Origin: Lachnospira multipara LB2003
GTDB lineage: Bacteria > Bacillota > Clostridia > Lachnospirales > Lachnospiraceae
Direction of reading: 5' to 3'
DNA length: 52,087 bases
Assembly (NCBI RefSeq): GCF_000702205.1
Contig: NZ_JNKW01000014.1
Coordinates: 1-52,087, forward strand
Shown here: positions 25,871 to 33,938 of the stretch, one piece after another
Numbering within the stretch: the stretch's first letter is position 1
How the letters are laid out: every line of letters starts with the position of its first letter
Translations under genes and position numbers: made by a program
The notes under the pieces: model-generated
Told to the model about the DNA's origin: nothing
Seen by the model: only the letters and a program-made list of their open reading frames with translations
Database searches by the model: none

Positions 25871-26817
25871 ATATTATAGGTTTAGGTAAGGCCGTACCAC
25901 AAAAAGCTTTTACAAATGATGATTTTAGCGAATTTTTAGAGACTTCAGATGAATGGATTAGCACAAGAACAGGAATAAAGACAAGAAGACTTTGTAATAT
26001 AAATGACTATAAAAGCGATGAGAATCAGTTAGAGTTAGCAATTATAGCAGCAAAAGAAGCTCTTAAGGATTCAGAAATTGAAGCCGATAAAATAGGAATT
26101 TGTATTGTTGCAACAGCAACTCCAACCTATGCTTTTCCATCAACAGCTTGTCTAGTTGCAAGAGAGCTTGGACTTAATGAAGATTGTATGGCATTTGATT
26201 TAAGTGCAGCTTGTTCAGGATTTATTTATGGACTTAGTGTTTGCAAGGATATGTTAAGCCAGAGAAGTCGTGACACTTATGCTTTAGTAGTAGGCGCTGA
26301 GGAATTTAGTAAGATTCTTGATTTTACAGATCGTTCAACTTGTGTATTATTTGGCGATGGCGCTGGAGCAGCAGTGGTTAAGTTAAAAGAGGATGATGTA
26401 TATGCTTCTATAGCTCACACAAGAGGTGATGATAAATGCCTAGTATGTGGTGGTGTAGCTAATGACAAGAAGCTTTATATGGATGGTAGCGCAGTTTATA
26501 GATTTGCAATTGGAGCAATTGAGGAAGTCTTAAAGGAATTAGTAGAAAAGTCTAAGTATTCCCTAGAGAAAATAGATCATATAGTTTGTCATCAGGCTAA
26601 TAAAAGAATTATTAATCATGTAATAAGATCAACTAAGCAGCCAGAAGATAAGTTTTTTATGAATCTTGACCACTATGGTAATACATCAGCAGCTAGTGTA
26701 CCTCTTGCTTTAAAGGAAATGCAGGAAAAAGGAGAACTAGTAGCTGGTGATAAGGCTTATCTTGTAGGATTTGGAGCAGGCCTTACATGGGGCGGAATAC
26801 TAGTTAGTTACAGGTAA
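25858..26817 (+). CDS. fabH: 3-oxoacyl-ACP synthase III (FabH)
   Basis: Starts fatty acid synthesis by condensing an acyl-CoA primer with malonyl-ACP. The catalytic cysteine is C119 (SAACSGFIYGL), the histidine is in HIVCHQANKRI and the asparagine in HYGNTSAASVPL. 319 residues, full length. It overlaps accA by 13 bases, so translation is coupled to the carboxylase genes. Confidence 0.96.
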   Translation: MDGLNIIGLGKAVPQKAFTNDDFSEFLETSDEWISTRTGIKTRRLCNINDYKSDENQLELAIIAAKEALKDSEIEADKIGICIVATATPTYAFPSTACLVARELGLNEDCMAFDLSAACSGFIYGLSVCKDMLSQRSRDTYALVVGAEEFSKILDFTDRSTCVLFGDGAGAAVVKLKEDDVYASIAHTRGDDKCLVCGGVANDKKLYMDGSAVYRFAIGAIEEVLKELVEKSKYSLEKIDHIVCHQANKRIINHVIRSTKQPEDKFFMNLDHYGNTSAASVPLALKEMQEKGELVAGDKAYLVGFGAGLTWGGILVSYR

Positions 26818-26830
26818 TAGGGAGGCAAAT

Positions 26831-27769
26831 ATGAAATTATTAAACGAAATTTTAAATATAAAGTATCCAATTATTCAGGGTGCAATGGCTAATATTGCAA
26901 CAGGTGAGTTTGCAGCAGCTTGTTCTAATGCAGGTGCCCTTGGAATAATCGCAGCAGGTGGTTGGGATGCAGCTAAGTTAGAAGAAGAAATTCATAAGGC
27001 TAAGAAACTAACAGATAAGCCTTTTGGTGTAAATCTTATGCTTATGAATCCTCACTGTGATGAAATGGCAGATTTACTTGTAAGAGAAAAGGTTGATTTA
27101 GTTACAACAGGTGCAGGTAATCCAGGAAAGTATATGGATGCATTTAAGGGTGCTGGAATTAAGGTATTCCCTGTTGTGGCATCAGTTATGCTTGCTAAGA
27201 GAATGATTGATTGTGGAGCAGATGCGATTATTGCTGAGGGTACAGAAAGTGGTGGACATGTAGGCGAAATGACAACAATGACACTTGTACCACAGATGGT
27301 TGACGCAGTTAATGTCCCTGTAATTGCAGCAGGTGGTATTGCAGATGGAAGACAGTTTGCAGCAGCACTTAGCCTTGGAGCTTGTGGCGTTCAGATTGGT
27401 ACATCACTTCTTGTAAGTAATGAATGCCCAATTCATGAAAACTACAAAAAGGCTATTCTTGCAGCTAAAGATAATGGAACAGTTGTTACAGGTAGATCTG
27501 TAAATGCTCCTGTAAGAATCCTTAAAAATAAAATGGCTAGAGAATACACAAAGGCTGAAAAAAGTGGTGCTACAAGAGATGAGCTTGAAAAGTATACTCT
27601 TGGTTCATTAAGAAAAGCTGTATTTGACGGCAATGTGGATGAGGGTTCTTTAATGTCAGGTCAGGTTTGTGGTCAGTTAAATGAGATCAGACCTCTTGAA
27701 GTAATTCTTGATGAACTTATGGAGAATACAAGAAAACGTTTAGTAGAATTACCAAATATTGCAGTATAG
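26831..27769 (+). CDS. fabK: Enoyl-ACP reductase II (FabK, flavoprotein)
   Basis: FMN-dependent enoyl-ACP reductase of the nitronate monooxygenase fold that completes each elongation cycle. Seen are YPIIQGAMANIATGEFAAA at the N-terminus, LVTTGAGNP, EGTESGGHVGEMTT, and PVIAAGGIADGRQFAAAL with the FMN phosphate site. 312 residues. No FabI is present, so the strain would be expected to rely on a triclosan-insensitive reductase. GGAGG precedes the start. Confidence 0.95.
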   Translation: MKLLNEILNIKYPIIQGAMANIATGEFAAACSNAGALGIIAAGGWDAAKLEEEIHKAKKLTDKPFGVNLMLMNPHCDEMADLLVREKVDLVTTGAGNPGKYMDAFKGAGIKVFPVVASVMLAKRMIDCGADAIIAEGTESGGHVGEMTTMTLVPQMVDAVNVPVIAAGGIADGRQFAAALSLGACGVQIGTSLLVSNECPIHENYKKAILAAKDNGTVVTGRSVNAPVRILKNKMAREYTKAEKSGATRDELEKYTLGSLRKAVFDGNVDEGSLMSGQVCGQLNEIRPLEVILDELMENTRKRLVELPNIAV

Positions 27770-27782
27770 GAGGATAAGAAAT

Positions 27783-28772
27783 ATGTTAGCTTTTCTTTAT
27801 GCAGGTCAGGGAAGTCAGAAAGTAGGAATGGGTAAAGACTTTTATGACAATGATAAAGATTTTAAAGAATTTTTAGATGATATTAAGGACGAGGCAGGTT
27901 TTGACTTAGAGGAAATTTGCTTTGAAGATAAAGAAGGACGTATTAATAACACAAGATATACTCAGGCTTGTCTTGCAGGATTTGCCGCAGGTGTAACTAA
28001 GCTTTTATATAAAAATGGTATTAAGCCAGATTTTTTAGGCGGTTTATCCCTTGGCGAATATAGCGCTCTTTATGGAGCTGGTGTGCTTACTAGTAAGGAA
28101 TTAATTAAACTAGTTGGCTTTAGAGGAGCTGCTATGCAGGATGCTGCTAATGGACTTGATACTAAGATGAGTGCAGTTCTTGGTTTATCAGGTGAGCAGA
28201 TTTTACCTGTTCTTGAAGAAATAAATAAAAAATATGATGGTGAGAATAAAGAAAGAAAAGAGAAGGGTGAGATGCTTCTAAGCGTTGACATTTCTAATTA
28301 CAACTGTAAGGGACAGGTAGTAATTTCAGGTGCTAGTAAGTTGGTTACAGAGGCAGAAGAAATGTTAAAGGCCACAGGAGCAAAAAGATGCGTAGCATTA
28401 AAGGTTAGTTCAGCATTCCATACAAGATATATGGAACCAGCAAGTAAGGCATTAGCTAACTATTTTAGCGATGACACTAATGGTTTATTAGTAGATGAGA
28501 GGGAACTTAATAAGCCGGTTATTTTTAATGCTATTGCAGATGAAAAAAATGATAATAAGATATCTGATTTATTAATTGCTCAGGTAAAGAGTCCAGTTAA
28601 GATGGAACAGACAATTGTAAAATTAAAGGAAATGGGCGTGGATACAATTGTTGAAATCGGACCTGGAAAGACATTGGCTGGTTTTGTTAAAAAGACAGTT
28701 GATGGTATTAAAGTATATTCAATTGATTCATATGCAGATTATGAAATAGTAGTAAAGGAGATGGCAAGCTAA
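27783..28772 (+). CDS. fabD: Malonyl-CoA:ACP transacylase (FabD)
   Basis: Loads malonyl groups onto ACP. Family motifs are FLYAGQGSQKVGMGKDFYD, the nucleophile serine in GLSLGEYSAL and the catalytic histidine in SSAFHTRYM. 329 residues with the ATG at 27783, nine bases after GGAGG; the frame opens upstream at a CTG/TTG region that lies within fabK and is not needed. The stop overlaps the fabG start by one base. Confidence 0.95.
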   Translation: MLAFLYAGQGSQKVGMGKDFYDNDKDFKEFLDDIKDEAGFDLEEICFEDKEGRINNTRYTQACLAGFAAGVTKLLYKNGIKPDFLGGLSLGEYSALYGAGVLTSKELIKLVGFRGAAMQDAANGLDTKMSAVLGLSGEQILPVLEEINKKYDGENKERKEKGEMLLSVDISNYNCKGQVVISGASKLVTEAEEMLKATGAKRCVALKVSSAFHTRYMEPASKALANYFSDDTNGLLVDERELNKPVIFNAIADEKNDNKISDLLIAQVKSPVKMEQTIVKLKEMGVDTIVEIGPGKTLAGFVKKTVDGIKVYSIDSYADYEIVVKEMAS

Positions 28773-29509
28773 TGAAGGGACAGACATGTATTGTAACAGG
28801 TGGTGCTAAGGGCATTGGTAAGGCAATTGCTCTAGAATTTGCAAAAAGAGGTTGCAACGTTGTAATTAACTATAACTCAAGTATTGATGCTGCTAAGGAA
28901 ACAGCCAAAGAAATTGAGGACTTAGGTGTTACTTGCCTTTTAGTTCAGGCTGATGTTTCATCTTCTATAGATTGTAAGAGATTATTTGAGAAAGCAGTTA
29001 AAGTAACTGGAAAGGTTGATATTCTTGTAAATAACGCAGGTATTACAAGAGATGGCCTTGCACTTCGTATGAGCGATGAGGATTTTGATGCTGTAATAAA
29101 GACTAATCTTTATGGAACATTTTATTGCATGAGAGAAGCTTATAAATTAATGATGAGAGCTAAATATGGCAGAATTATTTCATTAACAAGTGTTGTTGGT
29201 GTTCATGGTAATGCAGGTCAGACAAATTATTCAGCTTCTAAGGCAGGAATTATTGGTTTAACAAAATCTATGGCTAAAGAGTTAGCATCTAGAAATGTTA
29301 CTGTTAATGCAGTAGCTCCAGGATTTATTGAGACAGATATGACTGCAGCAATGACAGATGCAGCAAAAACTGCAACAATTAATTCAATCCCATCTAAGAA
29401 AATGGGTCAGGTTAGTGATATAGCTAACACAGTAGCATTCCTTGCATCTAAAGAATCAGGCTATATAACAGGACAGGTTATTGGTGTTGATGGCGGTATG
29501 GCGATGTAG
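28772..29509 (+). CDS. fabG: 3-oxoacyl-ACP reductase (FabG)
   Basis: NADPH-dependent short-chain dehydrogenase. The cofactor motif is TGGAKGIGKAIA, followed by NNAGITRDG. The catalytic serine is in SLTSVVG, and the Y-x-x-x-K is in NYSASKAG. 245 residues ending in GVDGGMAM. It overlaps fabD by one base (TAATG). Confidence 0.96.
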   Translation: MKGQTCIVTGGAKGIGKAIALEFAKRGCNVVINYNSSIDAAKETAKEIEDLGVTCLLVQADVSSSIDCKRLFEKAVKVTGKVDILVNNAGITRDGLALRMSDEDFDAVIKTNLYGTFYCMREAYKLMMRAKYGRIISLTSVVGVHGNAGQTNYSASKAGIIGLTKSMAKELASRNVTVNAVAPGFIETDMTAAMTDAAKTATINSIPSKKMGQVSDIANTVAFLASKESGYITGQVIGVDGGMAM

Positions 29510-29551
29510 CCCTGAGCAGATTTGCCAAAGGCAAATTCTAATGCGAGAGGG
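29510..29551 (+). other. Intercistronic hairpin between fabG and fabF
   Basis: ATTTGCC (29520-29526) and GGCAAAT (29530-29536) form a tight stem with an AAA loop, and outer CCCT (29510-29513) can pair with AGGG (29548-29551). No T tract follows, so it is not a classical terminator. It may be a processing or stability element. Confidence 0.55.
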
Positions 29552-29597
29552 TTCTAAAAATGTATAGAGTAAATAAGACAAGTGGAAAGGATAAATA

Positions 29598-30851
29598 ATG
29601 GGTAAGAGAGTAGTAATTACAGGTATGGGAATTGTAAGTCCTATTGGTAATAATCTTGATGATGTTTTAGAAGGTGTAACACATGGTAAGTGTGGTATTG
29701 ATAAGATAACAAAATATGATACTACAGATAGAAAGGTTACACTTGCAGCTGAAGTTAAGGATTTTGATATCAGTAAATACGTAGAGAAAAAGGATTCTAG
29801 AAAATTAGATCTTTTTGTACAGTATGCAATAGCTGCTGCCACAGATGCTTGTCATCAGGCTGGTATTTTTGAAGAGCATGATGAAGAAGTAGATAATAGA
29901 GAAAGATACGGCTGCATTATGTCAAGTGGTATCGGTGGTATTGCAACTACTGAAAGAGAATATGAAAGAGGAATGAAGAGAGGTTTTGATATGGTAAGTC
30001 CTCATTACATTCCTATGACAATTTCTAATATGGCAGCAGGTCATATTGCTATTAGATTCGGTCTTCATGGTATGGCTAGCTGTGCAGTTACAGCTTGTGC
30101 AAGTAGTGGTAATGCTATTGGTGATGGATTCCACTATATTAGAGATGGTTATGCTGATGTTATGCTTGTAGGTGGTTCTGAAAGTGCTATTACAACTCTT
30201 TCAATTGGTGGCTTTACAAGTTTAACAGCTCTTAGTACAGCAACAGATAAAAATAGAGCATCAATTCCATTTGATAAGGATAGAAATGGTTTTGTAATGG
30301 GTGAAGGTGCTGCTTGTCTTTGTCTTGAAGAATACGAGCATGCTAAGAAAAGAGGAGCTAAGATCTTAGGTGAAATTGTAGGCTATGGTGCTAACTGCGA
30401 TGCTAATCATGTAACTGCTCCACATCCAGAAGGAAAGTATGCTGCTAAGTGTATGGAACTAGCAATTGCTGATGCAGCTATTGATACTAATGACATTGAT
30501 TATATTAATGCACATGGTACATCAACACATCTTAATGATTTAGGTGAAACAAGAGCTGTAAAGACTGTATTTAAGGATCATGCTAAGGAATTAGTTATGA
30601 GTTCAACAAAGTCTATGACAGGACATTTACTTGGTGCATCAGCAGCAGTTGAAGCTGTTATTACAGTTTTAAGTATGGAAAATAACATTATTCCACCAAC
30701 AATTAATACTAAGGAATTAGAGGAAGAATTAGATCTTGATTACTGTCTAGGAGATAAGGCAAGAGAAGGACAGATTCGTTATGCAATGTCAAATTCATTT
30801 GGCTTTGGCGGACATAATGTTTCATTAGTATTTAAGTCAGTAAATGAATAA
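29598..30851 (+). CDS. fabF: 3-oxoacyl-ACP synthase II (FabF)
   Basis: Elongating condensing enzyme. The nucleophile is C167 (VTACASSGNAIG), with the two catalytic histidines in NAHGTSTHLND and KSMTGHLLGAS. 417 residues, complete, beginning KRVVITGMGIVSPIGN. It is separated from fabG by an 88-base gap holding a hairpin, the widest gap inside the operon. Confidence 0.97.
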   Translation: MGKRVVITGMGIVSPIGNNLDDVLEGVTHGKCGIDKITKYDTTDRKVTLAAEVKDFDISKYVEKKDSRKLDLFVQYAIAAATDACHQAGIFEEHDEEVDNRERYGCIMSSGIGGIATTEREYERGMKRGFDMVSPHYIPMTISNMAAGHIAIRFGLHGMASCAVTACASSGNAIGDGFHYIRDGYADVMLVGGSESAITTLSIGGFTSLTALSTATDKNRASIPFDKDRNGFVMGEGAACLCLEEYEHAKKRGAKILGEIVGYGANCDANHVTAPHPEGKYAAKCMELAIADAAIDTNDIDYINAHGTSTHLNDLGETRAVKTVFKDHAKELVMSSTKSMTGHLLGASAAVEAVITVLSMENNIIPPTINTKELEEELDLDYCLGDKAREGQIRYAMSNSFGFGGHNVSLVFKSVNE

Positions 30852-30863
30852 TTGGAGGAAATT

Positions 30864-31301
30864 ATGGAATTAAACTCAAATCAGATAGAAAAAATATTAC
30901 CACACAGATATCCATTTCTTTTAGTTGATAGAGTATTGGATTATAAGCCAGGAGAATATGCTAAGGGAGTAAAGTGTGTTAGTGCTAATGAAATGCACTT
31001 TCTTGGACATTTCCCAGGACAGCATGTAATGCCAGGAGTTCTTATTATAGAGGCTCTTGCTCAAACAGGTGCGATTGCACTTTTATCCGAAGAAGAAAAT
31101 AAAGGTAAGGTTGTATTCTTTGGCGGAATTAAAAATGCAAGATTTAAGCGCCAGGTAGTTCCAGGTGATAAGCTTGAATTAGAATGTGAAATTATTAATA
31201 GAAAAGGTAATGTAGGTATTGGTAAGGCTACAGCTAAGGTAGAAGGTAAAGTGGCAGCAGTTGCAGAGCTTACTTTTGCTATTGGTGATAGAACAGAATA
31301 A
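30864..31301 (+). CDS. fabZ: 3-hydroxyacyl-ACP dehydratase (FabZ)
   Basis: Hot-dog fold dehydratase. Motifs are LPHRYPFLLVDRV with the catalytic histidine, HFLGHFPGQHVMPGVLIIEA with the catalytic glutamate, and KNARFKRQVVPGDKLELE. 145 residues from the ATG at 30864, preceded by GGAGG; the upstream in-frame TTG at 30852 lies before the ribosome site. It is the last structural gene of the fatty acid operon. Confidence 0.96.
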   Translation: MELNSNQIEKILPHRYPFLLVDRVLDYKPGEYAKGVKCVSANEMHFLGHFPGQHVMPGVLIIEALAQTGAIALLSEEENKGKVVFFGGIKNARFKRQVVPGDKLELECEIINRKGNVGIGKATAKVEGKVAAVAELTFAIGDRTE

Positions 31302-31363
31302 ATCATAAAAAACAAAAAATAAACTAAAAATTTCAAAAAAATTGTAAAAATATATTAATCCAG

Positions 31364-31437
31364 AAACCGCATAAATACTGGCTTTTTAAATGTTAAAAAA
31401 ATGTAACACTTAAAAAATGCTGTGTTTATGCGGTTTT
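31364..31437 (+). terminator. Large-loop inverted repeat after fabZ, possible terminator
   Basis: A 12-bp perfect stem with a 49-base AT-rich loop and four T residues after it. The loop is long for an intrinsic terminator, so the role is uncertain. Confidence 0.4.
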
Positions 31438-31476
31438 GGTAAATCAATTTACATATTAGATTTTTTTAAAAAAGTA

Positions 31477-31485
31477 TGCTATAAT
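31477..31485 (+). promoter_or_regulatory. Extended -10 promoter of the fabT-like gene
   Basis: TGC-TATAAT, with TATAAT at 31480-31485. The -35 region (about 31457-31462) is weak, as is common for extended -10 promoters. Confidence 0.55.
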
Positions 31486-31522
31486 ACATTCAAGCGAAGT
31501 TTCGACACATTGGTTAGGTCAA

Positions 31523-31644
31523 TATCTTTTAAGAGTGCACTTATGTTATGAAAATTTTACATATTATTTTAAATAAATATATTGATTTTGGAAAGATTTC
31601 ATGTTAAGCTATGAGACGTTGTGCATGTTTTGTCTTAAAAGATA
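31523..31644 (+). promoter_or_regulatory. Structured 5' leader of the fabT-like gene
   Basis: Three nested pairings in register: TATCTTTTAAGA (31523-31534) with TCTTAAAAGATA (31633-31644), TGCAC (31536-31540) with GTGCA (31621-31625), and ATGAAA (about 31547) with TTTCAT (about 31597). The outer closing helix ends 16 bases before the GGAGG of the gene. No known riboswitch class is recognised. Confidence 0.45.
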
Positions 31645-31673
31645 AAAATACTCATGATTGGAGGATTTAAACA

Positions 31674-32138
31674 ATGACAATTGATGAACTTTTTTTCGAC
31701 GTCTACAACAAGTTCAAGTTGCACTTCTATAAGGATGTTTTCGTTAACTTTGGAAATCGTGAAGCAACTCTAACAACAGTGGAAACATTTTGTATGGAAG
31801 TTATCTATGCAATGAATAAGCCTACAATTAGTGAATTTGCCAAGTTTGTTGGTATTTCACCTCCAAATGCAGCTTATAAGGTAAATTGCCTTGTTAAGAA
31901 GGGTTATTTAAACAGAATTCCTTCAAGCGCAGATAGAAGAGAGGCTTATCTTGAAGTAACAGATAAGTATCTTGACTACTTCAATTTTAGCGTTAACTAC
32001 GCTAATACAGTAATTCAGAGAATGAAAGATAATCTTACTAAGGAAGAGTTAGAATCCCTTTCTCATATCTTAGAGCTTATGTCATCTGAAATGATGCCAG
32101 AGGTTCCAGATTTCAAGAATCGTGTAATTCCTCAGTAA
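31674..32138 (+). CDS. MarR-family regulator, FabT-like
   Basis: A 154-residue winged-helix protein. The recognition helix region is ISEFAKFVGISPPNAAYKVNCL and the wing contains SSADRREAYLEVT. In several Firmicutes a MarR protein (FabT) encoded beside the FASII genes represses them when bound to acyl-ACP. Position directly after fabZ supports the same role here, but it has its own promoter and leader. The palindromes upstream of acpP are the expected targets. The FabT assignment is inference; the MarR fold is firm. Confidence 0.85.
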   Translation: MTIDELFFDVYNKFKLHFYKDVFVNFGNREATLTTVETFCMEVIYAMNKPTISEFAKFVGISPPNAAYKVNCLVKKGYLNRIPSSADRREAYLEVTDKYLDYFNFSVNYANTVIQRMKDNLTKEELESLSHILELMSSEMMPEVPDFKNRVIPQ

Positions 32139-32167
32139 TGCTTTTATATTGAATATTGGTAGACTAT

Positions 32168-32207
32168 ATAAGCCACCACTTCAGGCTTGAAGTGGTGGCT
32201 TATTTAT
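32168..32207 (+). terminator. Intrinsic terminator after the fabT-like gene
   Basis: Perfect 16-bp stem (ATAAGCCACCACTTCA at 32168-32183 with TGAAGTGGTGGCTTAT at 32188-32203), a GGCT loop and a short T-rich tail. Confidence 0.9.
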
Positions 32208-32304
32208 TATAGAATATAAAGTATTATATTTGTGGTTATCCATAAATACATATATTTAGTAGTAGATGTGAATTGCAAGAATATTTTTAAAGTGAGGTAC
32301 ATAA

Positions 32305-33756
32305 ATGGGAATTTTGACAGGATTACAGCCAGAGAAGGTCTTTTATTATTTCGAAGAAATTACAAAGATTCCTCATGGCTCAACAGATACTAAGAGGATT
32401 AGTGATTATTTAGTTTCTTTTGCTAAGGAGCATAATTTAAAGTATATTCAGGATGAATTAAATAACGTAATTATTTTTAAGGATGCATCAGCAGGTTATG
32501 AGAACAGCGATTCTGTAATTATTCAGGGTCATATGGACATGGTTTGCGAAAAAGAAGATGATTGCGATATCGATTTTAAGAAGGATGCCCTTAGACTAGA
32601 ACTTAATGATGGTATTATTAGTGCAAAGGGAACAACTCTTGGTGGCGATGATGGTATTGCTGTAGCTTATGCTCTTGCTGTATTAGATGATGATACTCTT
32701 AAGCATCCAGCACTTGAAGTTGTAATTACAGTAGATGAAGAAATTGGTATGCTCGGTGCTGCTGATCTTGATACAACTCCACTTAAGTCAAAGCTTATGA
32801 TTAACATTGACTCAGAAGAAGAAGGTATTTTACTTGCAAGTTGTGCAGGTGGTATGACAGCTACTCTTCACCTTCCAACTAAGAAGAATCTTGTAAGTGG
32901 AACTAAGGCTGTTATTACAGTTGATGGCTTATTAGGTGGTCACTCAGGTACAGAAATTAATAAGGGTAGAGCTAATGCTAACAAGTTAGTAGGTAGAGTT
33001 TTATATGCTCTTTCTAAGAAATTTAGCTTTAATTTAGTAGCAGTAAATGGTGGTCTTAAGGATAATGCTATTCCTAGAGCTTCTAAGGCAGAACTTGTAT
33101 TTGCTGCTGATGTTGATATGAATGAAGTTAAGGAAGTTGTTAGCAAATGTGAAGCTGATTTTAAGCATGAATATAAGACAACAGATAGTAATGTAGCAGT
33201 TACTTTAGTAGTTGATGCTAATGCTGAAATTGAAAGCTTAGACACAGATTCAACTAAGAAAGTTATTACAGCTTTAATGAACTTACCATTAGGTATTCAG
33301 AGTATGAGCTTTGATATTGAAGGTTTAGTACAGACATCACTTAACCTTGGTATCTTAGAAACTAAGGATGATGAAGTTGCATTCTCTTATTCAGTAAGAA
33401 GTTCAGTAGAATCAGAAAAACAGGATTTATACTTACAGCTTGAAAGTTTAGCAACTATTCTTGGTGGTAATGTTACAACAATGGGTGAATATCCAGCTTG
33501 GGAATACAATGCAGATTCTAAGTTACGTAGTGTAATGGTGGATTCATTTAAGAGACAGTATGGTAGAGAACCAGAAATTCAGGCAATTCATGCTGGTCTT
33601 GAATGTGGTTTATTTGCTGGTAAGATTAAGGGATTAGATGCAGTATCATTTGGTCCTGATATGAAGGATGTTCATACACCAAAGGAATCTATGGATGTAG
33701 CAAGTGTAGCTAGATCATGGAATTACTTAGTTGATGTATTAGCAAGTTTAAAGTAA
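32305..33756 (+). CDS. pepD: Aminoacyl-histidine dipeptidase (PepD, M20 family)
   Basis: Zinc metallopeptidase that hydrolyses Xaa-His and similar dipeptides in the cytoplasm. M20 zinc-site motifs are IIQGHMDMVCEK, TTLGGDDGIAVAYALA, TVDEEIGMLGA and the late HAGLECGLFAGK, with HTPKESMDVASV near the C-terminus. 483 residues, full length. It stands alone between two terminators. Confidence 0.94.
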   Translation: MGILTGLQPEKVFYYFEEITKIPHGSTDTKRISDYLVSFAKEHNLKYIQDELNNVIIFKDASAGYENSDSVIIQGHMDMVCEKEDDCDIDFKKDALRLELNDGIISAKGTTLGGDDGIAVAYALAVLDDDTLKHPALEVVITVDEEIGMLGAADLDTTPLKSKLMINIDSEEEGILLASCAGGMTATLHLPTKKNLVSGTKAVITVDGLLGGHSGTEINKGRANANKLVGRVLYALSKKFSFNLVAVNGGLKDNAIPRASKAELVFAADVDMNEVKEVVSKCEADFKHEYKTTDSNVAVTLVVDANAEIESLDTDSTKKVITALMNLPLGIQSMSFDIEGLVQTSLNLGILETKDDEVAFSYSVRSSVESEKQDLYLQLESLATILGGNVTTMGEYPAWEYNADSKLRSVMVDSFKRQYGREPEIQAIHAGLECGLFAGKIKGLDAVSFGPDMKDVHTPKESMDVASVARSWNYLVDVLASLK

Positions 33757-33786
33757 TAACAAATATTAATATATAGATTTTTATAT

Positions 33787-33838
33787 CCCTCCAATTAGGC
33801 TAAAAATGGCGTTTTTAGTCTAATTGGAGGGCTTTTTT
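33787..33838 (+). terminator. Intrinsic terminator after pepD
   Basis: A long stem (CCCTCCAATTAG plus CTAAAAA, paired with TTTTTAG and CTAATTGGAGGG), about 20 bp with one mismatch, followed by C and six T. Confidence 0.93.
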
Positions 33839-33938
33839 GATTATATATTCATATTGAAATTAAAAACTTTTTATGATAATATTAAAAAAGATTATATAAA
33901 TAAAAGACGTTAAATAACAATAATTTAAGAGGGGACTA

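Larger units (their letters stand above)
31302..31673 (+). other. 372-base gap between fabZ and the fabT-like gene
   Basis: Holds three things: a long-looped inverted repeat, AAACCGCATAAA (31364-31375) with TTTATGCGGTTT (31425-31436), that may end the fab transcript; an extended -10 promoter near 31480; and a leader of about 180 bases with nested helices (31523-31644). No gene was found in it. Confidence 0.55.
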
